DNA of 64,000 nucleotides from Hyphomicrobiales bacterium. Lineage in GTDB: Bacteria > Pseudomonadota > Alphaproteobacteria > Rhizobiales > Rhizobiaceae. Positions 1-8,385 of the stretch are shown one piece after another (the stretch's first letter is position 1; each line of letters starts with the position of its first letter). Made by a program: the position numbers and the translations under genes. The DNA is taken from contig UCLB01000006.1 of NCBI GenBank assembly GCA_900473205.1, positions 1 through 64,000 on the forward strand. The letters run 5' to 3'. The notes below the pieces were generated by a model, which did not search any database, had not been told where the DNA came from, and worked only from the letters and a program-made list of their open reading frames with translations.

Positions 1-24
1 GACAGAGGGGGGTAAGCCAAACCC
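1..24. repeat. possible edge of an intergenic repeat
   Basis: The first 56 bases contain no gene. On the minus strand this end reads as a C-rich stretch (TTACCCCCCTCTGTC), which from memory resembles the start of a common Agrobacterium/Rhizobium intergenic repeat. The window cuts it off, so it cannot be confirmed here. Confidence 0.25.
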
Positions 25-56
25 GCCACCGCCTGAAACGATTCACAAACCAGTCG

Positions 57-653
57 TCAGCTCGGATAGACGCCCAGAAAGCGTTGCAGCACTTCCGACA
101 GTATCATACCGGGAATGAGCAGCGTCATGACGAGTGCGGCGACCAGCAGCGGCTGTTCCCGCACAAAGAATTTCACGATACGGGAAAAGCTGAAGACCAG
201 CGTCAGCAACAGCGAAAACCACAGGATTGCGACCAGACCCTGCAGGGAGGGCACAAGAAGCGCGATCAGGATCAGCGTTGCATAGGCATAGGAAAACGGC
301 AGCGACAACCAGTTGGCGACGACGACGAGGGCGGAAAACTTCTGCTTGGCACCGAATGCCACCAGCAAGAGCCCGATGAGGATCAGCGGCACCATCCAGC
401 AGATGGCCTCGACCATGGCGAGCCGCAAAAAGAAGATGGCGCCGGTACCGACACCCTTCGGCAAGACGGAAAGATAGGCCTCATGCCACCAGTACCATGA
501 CAGCGCCATGGAGGGCAGGCACCACAAGGCCGCGTAGAAGGACCGGGCCATGCCGCGATCCGTCAAATCCAGCAAACGCCCACCGGCCGGATCGCCCAGA
601 AACAGCAGCCACAGGCCTCTAACGTATAAGGTTATTTCGTTATACGAAGGCAT
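57..653 (-). CDS. uncharacterised multi-span membrane protein (paralogue A)
   Basis: Unrecognised integral membrane protein of 198 residues. Hydrophobic stretches at roughly residues 27-47, 62-95, 98-122, 125-150 and 158-180 predict five or six membrane spans. I see no catalytic motif. It is a diverged tandem paralogue of the next gene: both begin MPS, carry a GLWxL segment followed by GD, and share RSF-x-A-x-x-W-x-LP near residue 40. The ATG at 653 was chosen because GGGG lies six bases before it; a TTG eight codons further upstream lacks such a site. It is the last visible gene of the dapD-dapE run, 26 bases after its paralogue. No function can be assigned. Confidence 0.7.
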   Translation of the reverse strand: MPSYNEITLYVRGLWLLFLGDPAGGRLLDLTDRGMARSFYAALWCLPSMALSWYWWHEAYLSVLPKGVGTGAIFFLRLAMVEAICWMVPLILIGLLLVAFGAKQKFSALVVVANWLSLPFSYAYATLILIALLVPSLQGLVAILWFSLLLTLVFSFSRIVKFFVREQPLLVAALVMTLLIPGMILSEVLQRFLGVYPS

Positions 654-679
654 GATATCCCCGTGGGCTGTGAGCAAAT

Positions 680-1294
680 CTATTCATAGGCAGGGGATAT
701 CCCTAGAAAGCTTGCCAGAGCCGTGCTGATCAAAGACTGCGGTGCGATTGTGAGAACGAGCAGACAAAAGATTTTCCACACATGCGCGCCACTTGCGGTT
801 CTTAGCACAGTCCAGAACCATGCGGCGAGCAGCAGAAATCCTCCAGCAAGCACCACAAGGGAGATTATCGAACTCAAATTACCGGCCCGATCCAAGATAG
901 ATGCCAGATAAATGAGCGCGACTGATACGTAGCTTGATGGCACCAGAAACCAGTTCGTGAGAACAATCAGTGCGCTTGCCGATATGTTCATTCTCAACAG
1001 CGGAACGAACAGGCAAATCAGAAGCGGCGTTAAGATCAGGGCAACGGCTTCGATTGCACCGACTTTGGCGTAGAAATCGACGCTGCCTTGATCGGCGTCC
1101 GGCATGTCGGTGAGAAATTCCAGCCTTAGAAATATGAAATAGGCGATGATAGCCGGTAGTGACCAGACGATCGCAAGAAACGACCGCCCCACGCCCGCAA
1201 TCGATATATCAAAAGCCTGCATGCCGTCTTGGTCGCCCGCTCCCAGCACCCAAAGGCCCTTTAAACTGCGCGCAACCTCGCTACGCGACGGCAT
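680..1294 (-). CDS. uncharacterised multi-span membrane protein (paralogue B)
   Basis: Unrecognised integral membrane protein of 204 residues with about five hydrophobic spans (near residues 35-55, 75-100, 107-132, 140-162 and 172-195). It is the tandem paralogue of the gene at 57-653 and shares the MPS start, the GLW segment and RSF-x-A-x-x-W-x-LP. Its ATG at 1294 lies inside the 3' end of dapE, a 14-base overlap, so translation is probably coupled to dapE. A TTG two codons earlier is possible but less likely. The operon position is the only functional hint: co-expression with lysine/diaminopimelate synthesis genes might mean a cell-envelope role, but that is inference. Confidence 0.7.
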   Translation of the reverse strand: MPSRSEVARSLKGLWVLGAGDQDGMQAFDISIAGVGRSFLAIVWSLPAIIAYFIFLRLEFLTDMPDADQGSVDFYAKVGAIEAVALILTPLLICLFVPLLRMNISASALIVLTNWFLVPSSYVSVALIYLASILDRAGNLSSIISLVVLAGGFLLLAAWFWTVLRTASGAHVWKIFCLLVLTIAPQSLISTALASFLGISPAYE

Positions 1295-2474
1295 GGTCAA
1301 ACCAGCGTTCGATGAAGGTCTCGTAGATGCGGGTCAGGGTTTCCAGATCTGCGACGGCCACGCGCTCATCCACCATGTGCATGGTCTGGCCAACGAGGCC
1401 GAATTCCACCACCGGGCAGTAATCCTTGATGAAACGGGCATCCGACGTGCCGCCGGTGGTCGACAGCTTGGGTTCGTTGCCGGTGACGTCTGCCACGGCA
1501 CCCGACAGCGATGAAATCAGCGCATTGTTGCGCGTCAGGAAGACGTGCGAGGGGCGGTCGGCCCAGATGATGTCGTATGTGACCGGCGAACGATCCGGTC
1601 GCAGCACGCCATCGGCAGCGGCCTCATCCAGACGGCGGATGATCTCGGCGCGCAGCGTCTCAGCCGTCCACGTATCGTTGAAACGGATATTGAAGGCAGC
1701 CGTCGCCTTGGACGGAATGACATTGGTCGCCGCATTGCCCGTGTCGATGGTCGTGACTTCGAGGTTGGATGGTTGGAAATTATCCGTGCCGTGGTCGAAG
1801 GGTGGGTCCATCAGTGCGTGGGTCAGTTGCAGCAGACCGCGAATGGGATTGTCGGCCAGATGCGGATAGGCGGCGTGGCCCTGCACGCCATGGACGACGA
1901 TGCGGCCCGATAGCGAGCCGCGGCGACCGATCTTGATCATGTCGCCCAGCTGGTCCGGGTTGGTGGGTTCGCCCACCACGCAGGCATCCCAGGTCTCGCC
2001 CTTGGCGGCGGCCCATCCCAGAAGCTTGGAGGTGCCGTTGATGGATGGTCCCTCTTCATCGCCGGTGATGAGAAAGGAGACAGAGCCTTTGGGCGTTCCA
2101 TTTTTTTCGATATGGCGGGCGATGGCTGCGACGAAACAGGCGATGCCGCCCTTCATATCGACAGCACCGCGCCCGAACATCTCACCACCTGCAATTTCAG
2201 CGGCAAAGGGCGGGTGGCTCCAGGCGGTCTCGTCACCCACGGGCACGACATCGGTGTGGCCCGCAAACATCAGATGCGGGCCTTGATCGCCAAGCCGGGC
2301 ATAGAGATTTTCGACGTCAGGCGTTCCCTCTTCCGTCGCCGTGACACGCTCCACCGCAAAGCCGAGCGGGCTCAGCAGGCTGTCGAGCAGCGTCAGCGCT
2401 CCACCTTCTTTGGGTGTCACCGATGGGCAACGGATGAGGGCGGCGAGATTGGCGACGGGATCGGTGGCGTGCAT
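1281..2474 (-). CDS. dapE: succinyl-diaminopimelate desuccinylase
   Basis: Zinc-dependent M20-family hydrolase of 397 residues that removes succinate from N-succinyl-LL-diaminopimelate in lysine and peptidoglycan precursor synthesis. Visible metal and catalytic motifs are HTDVVP (His73, Asp75), the bridging Asp106 in [10 protein letters not shown], the Glu140-Glu141 pair in TGDEEG, GEPTN near residue 165, and a C-terminal GQTMHMVDE with the last metal-binding His. The GGTSDARF segment is typical of DapE. Length matches the family. It starts 17 bases after the dapD stop, so the two genes form an operon, and its 3' end overlaps the start of a membrane protein gene. The assignment is secure because dapD is adjacent. 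Confidence 0.96.
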   Translation of the reverse strand: MHATDPVANLAALIRCPSVTPKEGGALTLLDSLLSPLGFAVERVTATEEGTPDVENLYARLGDQGPHLMFAGHTDVVPVGDETAWSHPPFAAEIAGGEMFGRGAVDMKGGIACFVAAIARHIEKNGTPKGSVSFLITGDEEGPSINGTSKLLGWAAAKGETWDACVVGEPTNPDQLGDMIKIGRRGSLSGRIVVHGVQGHAAYPHLADNPIRGLLQLTHALMDPPFDHGTDNFQPSNLEVTTIDTGNAATNVIPSKATAAFNIRFNDTWTAETLRAEIIRRLDEAAADGVLRPDRSPVTYDIIWADRPSHVFLTRNNALISSLSGAVADVTGNEPKLSTTGGTSDARFIKDYCPVVEFGLVGQTMHMVDERVAVADLETLTRIYETFIERWFDHAVA

Positions 2475-2491
2475 GGGTCAGTCTACTTCTA

Positions 2492-3346
2492 TCAGTCGCG
2501 CAGCAACTCGTTGATGCCGGTCTTGGAACGGGTCTTCTCGTCGACGGTCTTGACGATGACGGCGCAATAGAGGCTTGGACCCATCTCTCCATTCGGGAAG
2601 GGCTTGCCTGGCATGGTGCCAGCAACGACGACCGAATAGGGCGGCACTTCGCCATAGGTGATGGAGCCGGTGGCGCGATCCACGATCTTGGTGGACTTGC
2701 CGATGAACACGCCCATGCCGAGAACGGCACCTTCGCGAATAATGCATCCCTCAACGACTTCGGAGCGTGCACCGATGAAGCAATTGTCTTCGATGATGGT
2801 CGGGCCAGCCTGAAGCGGCTCAAGCACGCCACCGATGCCGACGCCGCCGGACAGGTGGACGTTCTTGCCGATCTGTGCGCAGGAACCGACGGTCGCCCAT
2901 GTATCGACCATCGTGCCTTCATCGACATAAGCGCCGAGATTGACGAAGGACGGCATCAACACGACGTTCTTGGCAACGTAAGCGGAACGGCGCACGACGG
3001 CATTCGGCACGGCGCGGAAACCTGCAGCGCGGAACTGGTTTTCGCCCCAGTTTTCGAATTTGGAGGGCACCTTGTCCCACCATGTGGATTCGCCTGAGCC
3101 GCCGGTGACGATCTCCATATCGTTGAGGCGGAAGGAGAGTAGCACGGCCTTTTTCAGCCACTGGTTCACGGTCCAGTTGCCATCAGCCTGCTTTTCGGCA
3201 ACGCGTACTTGGCCTGCGTCAAGCAGGTTCAGCGAGGTTTCGACGGCATCGCGAACTTCGCCCTTGGTCGATATATTGACGCTGTCGCGATTATCGAATG
3301 CGGTTTCGATGATTGTTTCAAGGGAGCCAAGATCCGAGATGCTCAT
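2492..3346 (-). CDS. dapD: 2,3,4,5-tetrahydropyridine-2,6-dicarboxylate N-succinyltransferase
   Basis: Cytosolic acyltransferase of 284 residues that moves succinyl from succinyl-CoA to tetrahydrodipicolinate, the committed step of the succinylase branch to diaminopimelate and lysine. An N-terminal helical domain (about 1-100) is followed by a left-handed beta-helix of hexapeptide repeats (about 125-230), visible as [20 protein letters not shown] and later IGA/VLG/IGK repeats. This is the usual DapD length and order. The ATG at 3346 follows AAGGA at a normal distance. It is first in the run dapD-dapE-membrane protein-membrane protein and is divergent from the LOG-family gene at 3484. Confidence 0.97.
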   Translation of the reverse strand: MSISDLGSLETIIETAFDNRDSVNISTKGEVRDAVETSLNLLDAGQVRVAEKQADGNWTVNQWLKKAVLLSFRLNDMEIVTGGSGESTWWDKVPSKFENWGENQFRAAGFRAVPNAVVRRSAYVAKNVVLMPSFVNLGAYVDEGTMVDTWATVGSCAQIGKNVHLSGGVGIGGVLEPLQAGPTIIEDNCFIGARSEVVEGCIIREGAVLGMGVFIGKSTKIVDRATGSITYGEVPPYSVVVAGTMPGKPFPNGEMGPSLYCAVIVKTVDEKTRSKTGINELLRD

Positions 3347-3483
3347 GAGAATTCCTTAAACTTCGCTGACTATCGTCACATACAGGGAAACATCCGCGCG
3401 CTGGCCGGACATGGTCAATTGCTCTAAGCGAGTGTTTCAAGGGCGTCAATGTGATTTGGCGCGGCTATACGAAAGGCATGGAC

Positions 3484-4344
3484 ATGGCAAAACTGAAAAA
3501 TGGCAAGTTGCGTCGCAAGGATGGCGTCTGGGACCCGTTGAAATCCAGCTCCGATGACAAGCAGCAGGCAGAAGGCCTGCCCAAAACCCTGCAATCGGCC
3601 TCGCCATCCTATCGTCTGGCCTATACCGACACCGATTTTCTGTGCCGCGAAGAACTGCGCCCCATCCGGTTACAGCTGGAACTGATGAAGCCGGAAATGA
3701 TCCTGACCGAGCGCGGCATCAAATCCACCGTCGTGCTGTTTGGCGGCGCGCGCATTCCGGAACCGGGCGGCGAAGCCTGGGCGGCGCGCAACGAAACGCA
3801 GAGAAAGAATCTCGAGGCGGCCTCGGTTTATTATGATGAGGCCCGCAAGTTCGCAAAACTCTGCGCCGGTGAATCCGAAAAGCATGACCATCGCGAATAT
3901 GTCGTGATGACGGGCGGCGGACCGGGCGTGATGGAGGCGGGCAATCGTGGGGCGTCAGAAGCCGGAGCGCCGTCAATCGGCCTCAACATTCTTTTGCCGC
4001 ACGAGCAGGCACCCAACCCGCATGTGACGCCGGACCTCAGCTTCAATTTCCACTATTTCGCCATCCGCAAGATGCATTTCCTGATGCGTGCCAAGGCGGT
4101 CGTGGTGTTCCCCGGTGGTTTCGGCACGATGGATGAGCTGTTTGAAACGCTGACGCTGATCCAGACCAAGCGCATGGCGCCGATCCCGCTCATCCTGTTC
4201 GGTGAAGCTTTCTGGCGCTCCATTATCAATTTCGAAGCGCTGGCCGATTTCGGCACCATTGCGCCTGACGATATGGAGCTGCTGCATTTTGCCGAAACGG
4301 CTGAGGACGCATGGAAGGTCGTTGCGGATTTTTATGAGCTTTGA
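3484..4344 (+). CDS. LOG-family protein (TIGR00730-type nucleotide phosphoribohydrolase)
   Basis: A Rossmann-like protein of 286 residues with both signature motifs of the LOG/lysine-decarboxylase-like family: GGGPGVMEAGNRGA near residue 145 and PGGFGTMDE near residue 215. Family members cleave nucleoside 5'-monophosphates to the free base and ribose 5-phosphate, and some release cytokinins. Lysine decarboxylase activity is a historical misannotation. This member has about 90 residues before the core, as in the longer bacterial type II group. The ATG at 3484 is preceded by AAGG eight bases upstream; an ATG at 3478 and a GTG at 3451 in the same frame have poorer sites. Substrate cannot be read from the sequence. 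Confidence 0.85.
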   Translation: MAKLKNGKLRRKDGVWDPLKSSSDDKQQAEGLPKTLQSASPSYRLAYTDTDFLCREELRPIRLQLELMKPEMILTERGIKSTVVLFGGARIPEPGGEAWAARNETQRKNLEAASVYYDEARKFAKLCAGESEKHDHREYVVMTGGGPGVMEAGNRGASEAGAPSIGLNILLPHEQAPNPHVTPDLSFNFHYFAIRKMHFLMRAKAVVVFPGGFGTMDELFETLTLIQTKRMAPIPLILFGEAFWRSIINFEALADFGTIAPDDMELLHFAETAEDAWKVVADFYEL

Positions 4345-4375
4345 GTGCTTGACCGGCAGCACCGCGCCCACCACT

Positions 4376-4459
4376 CGTCATCCTCGGCCTTGTGCCGAGG
4401 ATCTAACGAACCACAAGATCAAACGTGGTTAGACCCTCGGGACAAGCCCGAGGGTGACG
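4376..4459. repeat. RIME-like palindromic intergenic element
   Basis: An 84-base element made of two arms (4376-4405 and about 4430-4459) that are imperfect inverted copies of each other. Each arm is itself a small palindrome: CCTCGGCCTTGTGCCGAGG in the first and CCCTCGGGACAAGCCCGAGGG (split by the loop) in the second. This nested double-hairpin layout is that of rhizobial intergenic mosaic elements (RIME). It lies between convergent genes and may also terminate transcription. Confidence 0.7.
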
Positions 4460-4492
4460 AAGGAGAGGGGAGAACCCGCCCTCAACTTCTTT

Positions 4493-5437
4493 TCAAATCC
4501 GCGCAAACCGCTCCGTCAGAAGCGCGAAGAAACCATCCGCATCCACATCGCGCATGACGCGGGCATTCGGTTCGCGGCCTGTGACTTTCCACCAGTCGAC
4601 AACCGTCATGCCGATGGTGAGTTCGGAATTCACTTCGATCTCGACATTGCAATCGCGACCGTCAAACAGGTCCGGCTTGATGAGATAGGCGATCACGGTC
4701 GGGTCATGCAGCGGCCCGCCGTCGGAGCCGTATTTCTCCACGTCGAAGCGTTCGAAGAATTCCAGCATTTCGGCCATGGCAATCGCCGGGCGGGTGCCGA
4801 TATCGCGGATGGCGGCGACGCGGGCCTTGGTGGTCAGCAGCTTGTGCGTCACATCAAGCGGCATCATGACGAGCGGAATGCCGGACCGGAAGACGATATC
4901 GGCGGCCTGCGGATCGACATAGATGTTGAATTCGGCAGCGGGCGTGATGTTGCCGCCCTCGAAGAAGCCGCCGCCCATCAGCACCAGTTCCTTCACGCGC
5001 GGCGCAATATCGGGCGCCTTCTGCAAGGCGGTGGCGATGTTGGTGAGCGCACCCAGTGTGCAAAGCGTGATGGTGCCTTCCGGCTCGCGGCGGATCGTCT
5101 CGATGATGAAGTCGATGGCGTTTTGCGATTGCGCTTCGAGAACCGGCTCCGGCAGGGTTGGGCCGTCCAGCCCGGTGCTGCCGTGAACGTGCTCGGCAGT
5201 AATCGGTGCGCGGACCAGCGGGCGTTCGCAGCCTTCATAGACAGGGATTTCCGTGCGGTTGCACAGTTCCAGCATGATGCGAATGTTGCGGCTGGTCAGC
5301 TTCAGCGGCACGTTGCCTGCAACGGCGCAAAGACCGAGGATTTCGATTTCCTCCGGGCTTGCCAATGCCAGCATGATGGCGGCTGCGTCGTCCTGCCCCG
5401 GATCGGTGTCGATAATGATTTTTCTGCGCTCGGCCAT
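4493..5437 (-). CDS. inosine-uridine preferring nucleoside hydrolase
   Basis: Nucleoside N-ribohydrolase of 314 residues (IunH/RihA-C family) that splits nucleosides into base and ribose. The N-terminal calcium-binding motif DTDPGQDD is at residues 10-17. Further family blocks are HGSTGLDG near 85, MGGGFFEGGN near 150 with AEFNIYVDPQAA after it, PLDVTHK near 195, and the metal-binding HDPTVIA near 240. The start at 5437 has AGGAC upstream; 35 codons of open frame before it look non-coding. Substrate preference cannot be told from these motifs. It is divergent from the Hsp20 gene and convergent with the LOG gene. Confidence 0.92.
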   Translation of the reverse strand: MAERRKIIIDTDPGQDDAAAIMLALASPEEIEILGLCAVAGNVPLKLTSRNIRIMLELCNRTEIPVYEGCERPLVRAPITAEHVHGSTGLDGPTLPEPVLEAQSQNAIDFIIETIRREPEGTITLCTLGALTNIATALQKAPDIAPRVKELVLMGGGFFEGGNITPAAEFNIYVDPQAADIVFRSGIPLVMMPLDVTHKLLTTKARVAAIRDIGTRPAIAMAEMLEFFERFDVEKYGSDGGPLHDPTVIAYLIKPDLFDGRDCNVEIEVNSELTIGMTVVDWWKVTGREPNARVMRDVDADGFFALLTERFARI

Positions 5438-5530
5438 GATTGTCCTGTTCTTTCTATGACACGCCTTTTCAGGCCTGTTTCGAAAGCTTGTCAAGCACGC
5501 GCCAGTGCAGAGTTTTAGCAGCGCGGCATT

Positions 5531-5559
5531 CTTGCGTTGCAAACACTATATTACCATAT
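5531..5559 (+). promoter_or_regulatory. predicted RpoH (sigma-32) promoter of the Hsp20 gene
   Basis: CTTGCG at 5531-5536 and CCATAT at 5554-5559 are separated by 17 bases, close to the alphaproteobacterial heat-shock promoter pattern (CTTGAC, 16-18 bases, CYTATNT). Transcription would start near 5566 and leave a leader of about 54 bases before the Hsp20 ATG. Confidence 0.55.
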
Positions 5560-5565
5560 GCAGGA

Positions 5566-5619
5566 AAGCTGCCGTAAACGGGGCTGATGATCGTCGCTTG
5601 GGTACAAGGACTGAAACAG
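5566..5619 (+). promoter_or_regulatory. ROSE-like RNA thermometer in the hsp20 leader
   Basis: The leader can form two hairpins: 5567-5585 and 5593-5611. In the second, UCGCU (5594-5598) pairs with the AGGA of the Shine-Dalgarno site (5607-5610), leaving G5596 bulged; GGUA is the loop and GUC/GAC closes the stem. UYGCU with a bulged G against the Shine-Dalgarno is the defining feature of ROSE elements, which open on heating and allow translation of small heat-shock genes in rhizobia. Structure was worked out by eye. Confidence 0.6.
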
Positions 5620-6045
5620 ATGAGTCGCATGACACCTTTCACGCACCCGCTGATGCTGGGTTTCGATGCCATGGAAAAAACGCTGGAGCGCATGGCAAAG
5701 GCGAATGATGGTTATCCGCCCTACAATATCGAACGCCTAGCCGCCGAGGGAAACAGCCCCGAGCGCCTGCGAATCACCATTGCGGTGGCCGGATTTTCCG
5801 AAGACGATCTGGAAGTGACGACGGCTGACAATCAGCTCGTCATCCGTGGACGCCAGCAGGAACAGGATGCGAAAGACTATCTCTATCGCGGCATTGCTGC
5901 GCGCCAATTCCAGCGGGTTTTCGTTCTGGCGGATGGGATGCAGGTCAATGACGCGCGCCTGCGCAACGGGCTGCTCTCCATCGATCTGACGCGACCGGAA
6001 ATCTCCAACGTGGTGAAGAAAATTAACATTTCCGTCTCACAGTAG
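5620..6045 (+). CDS. small heat-shock protein, Hsp20 family
   Basis: ATP-independent holdase chaperone of 141 residues that binds unfolding proteins during heat stress. The alpha-crystallin domain runs from about residue 40 to 130, with ERLRITIAVAGFSEDDLEV as the opening strands, LVIRGRQ, and a C-terminal block containing LRNGLLSIDLTRPE. It belongs to the IbpA-like class found in rhizobia; the position beside DUF1150 resembles Agrobacterium HspC, from memory. The ATG at 5620 is nine bases after AGGA. An in-frame ATG at 5587 would lie inside the thermometer hairpin and is rejected. Regulation appears double: an RpoH-type promoter and a ROSE-type leader. Confidence 0.93.
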   Translation: MSRMTPFTHPLMLGFDAMEKTLERMAKANDGYPPYNIERLAAEGNSPERLRITIAVAGFSEDDLEVTTADNQLVIRGRQQEQDAKDYLYRGIAARQFQRVFVLADGMQVNDARLRNGLLSIDLTRPEISNVVKKINISVSQ

Positions 6046-6102
6046 GATTCTGCACGCCACCGATTCTCACGTCGCGGCGTCTTAGAATGTGGAGACTGAA
6101 AT

Positions 6103-6360
6103 ATGCTCTTGAAAGAAGCGCATGCGCGTTTGACCAAGTCCCAGCTCGCTCATATCGGAGCAGGCGAAGTCGGATATATCCGCAAAATTCGCGCCGAAGA
6201 CGTGAACCGTTGTTTTCCAGAAGCACCCAGTATCGATCCCGGCCTTGATCTGTGGGCCCTGTTTGGTGCGGATGGCACGCCGATCCTGCTGACCGACAAC
6301 CGTTCCAGCACCTTTTTCAAGGCAGCGGAAGACGAGCTTCGCACCATCAGCGTGCACTGA
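6103..6360 (+). CDS. DUF1150 family protein
   Basis: Small soluble protein of 85 residues with no membrane segment or signal peptide. The sequence ending in DLWALFGADGTPILLTD is characteristic of DUF1150, a family often found right after Hsp20 genes in Rhizobiales. It lies 57 bases after the Hsp20 gene in the same direction, and a terminator follows at 6391, so it is probably heat-induced with its neighbour. The biochemical role is unknown. The ATG at 6103 is preceded by GGAGACTGAAAT, a good ribosome-binding site. Confidence 0.85.
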   Translation: MLLKEAHARLTKSQLAHIGAGEVGYIRKIRAEDVNRCFPEAPSIDPGLDLWALFGADGTPILLTDNRSSTFFKAAEDELRTISVH

Positions 6361-6390
6361 GACGAACCAGTTGCTCTGTTGAATATGATC

Positions 6391-6413
6391 AAGGCGCCCC
6401 CGGGCGCTTTTTG
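6391..6413 (+). terminator. rho-independent terminator after hsp20-DUF1150
   Basis: GCGCCC/GGGCGC stem with a short C loop, followed by TTTTTG. It sits 30 bases after the DUF1150 stop. Confidence 0.8.
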
Positions 6414-6421
6414 TCTTTGTC

Positions 6422-7057
6422 TTACATCACGTCTTCCGGCGGTCTGCCGGGACGGGGATGGTAGCGCGGAAAAGTCCAGCCGAAGATCAGCGCGCCGCTT
6501 CGGATCGCAAAGGCGGTGAGAACGCCAGCGGCGGATGCAACGAGAAGCGGCAGACCGATGGCATGGGCAGCGGTAAAGACGCAGGCTCCCATCAGGGCGC
6601 AGCTGATATAGACCTCGGGCCGCAGCAAGACGGATGGCTCGCCCGCCAGAATATCGCGAAGCACGCCACCGAATGTGGCCGTCATGGTGCCGGTGACGAT
6701 GGCGACGGTGGGAGAGCCGCTGACGGCCAGACCCTTGGCTGCGCCCATGACGCAATAGGCCGAGAGACCGATGGCATCGAGCCAGATCAGCAGCCGGTAT
6801 CGGGATTCCAGCAGATGCGCCGTGAGATAGACGAGTGCGGCGACGACCACGCAGACGAGAATATAGGTCGGGTTGACAACCCAGAAGACGGGTGCGCGGC
6901 CCAGCACCAGATCACGCAAGGTACCCCCACCAATGCCGGTAACGGCTGCGAAAAACAGAAAGCCGATGAGATCCAGCTGTTTGCGCGAGGCGGCAAGCGC
7001 ACCGGTGGCGGCAAAGACGGCGACGCCCGCATAATCGAGAAAGGCCAGAAGGGTCAT
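6422..7057 (-). CDS. trimeric intracellular cation (TRIC/UPF0126) channel family protein
   Basis: Inner-membrane protein of 211 residues with seven predicted spans and an internal duplication. Each half carries the family signature: GIGGGTLRDLVLGR near residue 45 and ATFGGVLRDILAGE near residue 130. Prokaryotic TRIC homologues (YicG-like) form trimeric cation channels; physiological ions here are unknown. The start at 7057 (MTLLAFLDYAG) is chosen because the first span begins there and AGGAG lies ten bases upstream; an open frame 69 codons longer is basic and non-hydrophobic and looks non-coding. It is divergent from the secreted protein gene at 7195. Confidence 0.87.
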   Translation of the reverse strand: MTLLAFLDYAGVAVFAATGALAASRKQLDLIGFLFFAAVTGIGGGTLRDLVLGRAPVFWVVNPTYILVCVVVAALVYLTAHLLESRYRLLIWLDAIGLSAYCVMGAAKGLAVSGSPTVAIVTGTMTATFGGVLRDILAGEPSVLLRPEVYISCALMGACVFTAAHAIGLPLLVASAAGVLTAFAIRSGALIFGWTFPRYHPRPGRPPEDVM

Positions 7058-7194
7058 GGGCAGGCGCTCCTCAGATAATGCGCGCAGGGTCAGTGTCACG
7101 CAAGGGACAGGACCTATCCTCCGTCGCCGGATCGACAAAGCGACAGTCCCATGCTGCCGCATCCATAGCCGAAACAGACCCAAAGGAAAATGCC

Positions 7195-7668
7195 GTGAAA
7201 CGCCTTCTCTTCGTAACGCTTCAAGCGCTGGTATTTCTGGCCGTTCCGGTGGTGGCGCTGGCACAGCAGGAACTCGTCAGCGATCCGGAAATTTACGAGA
7301 AGGACCATTTTCGCCAGGAATGCAAAGTGGCCGAGTTCGGCCCGGGTTTCGTGACACGGCTCGATATCAACAATGACGGGCTGGTAGATGCCGTCACCAA
7401 TCGCGGCGAACTGACCTGCGATGGCGAGAAGGCACGGGCCTGCAATGATGATGGCTGCCCCTATAATTTCTATGTGCAGGTCAAGGAAGGCGGCTATCTG
7501 ATGATCGCCACCGCCACGATCTACAGCTATGATTTCGTCCAGCGCTTTGGAAACATGGTCTTCGTGCTGAAAATGCACCCGCGCTTCTGCGACCGCACGG
7601 ATAGCGAATCCTGTGAGATGACCGTGCGCGTGCGTGGCACGAAATTCGTGACGATCTCTCGGAAATAA
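7195..7668 (+). CDS. uncharacterised secreted Cys-rich protein
   Basis: A protein of 157 residues, not recognised. It starts at a GTG (7195) with AAGGA seven bases upstream and begins with a clear signal peptide (basic start, hydrophobic run LLFVTLQALVFLAVPVVALA, cleavage near AQQ). The mature part has six cysteines (in RQEC, LTC, RAC, DGC, RFC and SC), suggesting three disulfides in the periplasm, and a DINNDGLVDAV stretch that resembles a calcium-binding EF-hand/dockerin loop. The C-terminal half is rich in beta-type residues. Genes on either side are unrelated membrane proteins on the other strand, so there is no operon clue. Confidence 0.7.
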   Translation: MKRLLFVTLQALVFLAVPVVALAQQELVSDPEIYEKDHFRQECKVAEFGPGFVTRLDINNDGLVDAVTNRGELTCDGEKARACNDDGCPYNFYVQVKEGGYLMIATATIYSYDFVQRFGNMVFVLKMHPRFCDRTDSESCEMTVRVRGTKFVTISRK

Positions 7669-7677
7669 GCTGCGAAC

Positions 7678-8385
7678 CTATTTGCTGGTCCTGATCGCGA
7701 CGCCCTGATTGTAGCGGCGGCGCAGCGAAGGCGGCATGAACATGCTGGCAATGGCGACGACGAAGACCAGCAGGCTGACGCAAGCAAGGGCGATTGCGGA
7801 ATAGGCCGTCGCCAGAACAGCGCCGCAGATCGCACCCGCGACCATACCGATCCACGGCACCATCTGGATTGTCCAGTCCAGCTTTCGCTCGCCCAGAATG
7901 AACCGTCCGATGCCGCGCCCGAAACGCGAGAGTGCGCCGGTGACATAGGTGAGGCCAATCGGCAGGCCCTCGATATGTTCGACAGCGGCATTGATCATGC
8001 CCATGGCAAAGACGACCAGATAGAACTGGGTGAGCTTCATTTCCTGCATTTGCAAAAGAGCGGCGGCGAAAAGCAGCAGGCCGACGCAGCACAGAACGGT
8101 GAAAACGCGCCTTTGGGTTCGATAGGCAATGACGATGCCGCCCGCATTACCAGCAACGAAGGTGAGAATGGCCAGCAGCAGAATGCCCGCATGGGCATAA
8201 TCACCGGCTTGTAGCGACAGGGCCGCGCGGGTGGTGTTGCCGGTCATGAAGGATACGAAATCGCCGGACATTGTGAGCCCGATGGCATCGGTCATTCCGG
8301 CAATGAAGGACAGCGCAGCCACCAGCGCAATGCCGGTTGCCGTGCGTCTTGCGCGGATGATCTTTCGCCGTCTCTGTCTGGTCAT
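7678..8385 (-). CDS. DUF1275 (YoaK-like) membrane protein
   Basis: Integral membrane protein of 235 residues with about six spans. The segment GMTDAIGLTMSGDFVSFMTGNTTR near residues 30-53 and the later EGLPIGLTYVTGALSRFG near 140 are the two conserved blocks of the DUF1275 family, which is widespread and has no established function. The N-terminus is strongly basic (MTRQRRRKIIRARR), consistent with a cytoplasmic start. It is convergent with the preceding secreted protein gene, with only nine bases between stops, and divergent from exbB. Confidence 0.85.
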   Translation of the reverse strand: MTRQRRRKIIRARRTATGIALVAALSFIAGMTDAIGLTMSGDFVSFMTGNTTRAALSLQAGDYAHAGILLLAILTFVAGNAGGIVIAYRTQRRVFTVLCCVGLLLFAAALLQMQEMKLTQFYLVVFAMGMINAAVEHIEGLPIGLTYVTGALSRFGRGIGRFILGERKLDWTIQMVPWIGMVAGAICGAVLATAYSAIALACVSLLVFVVAIASMFMPPSLRRRYNQGVAIRTSK

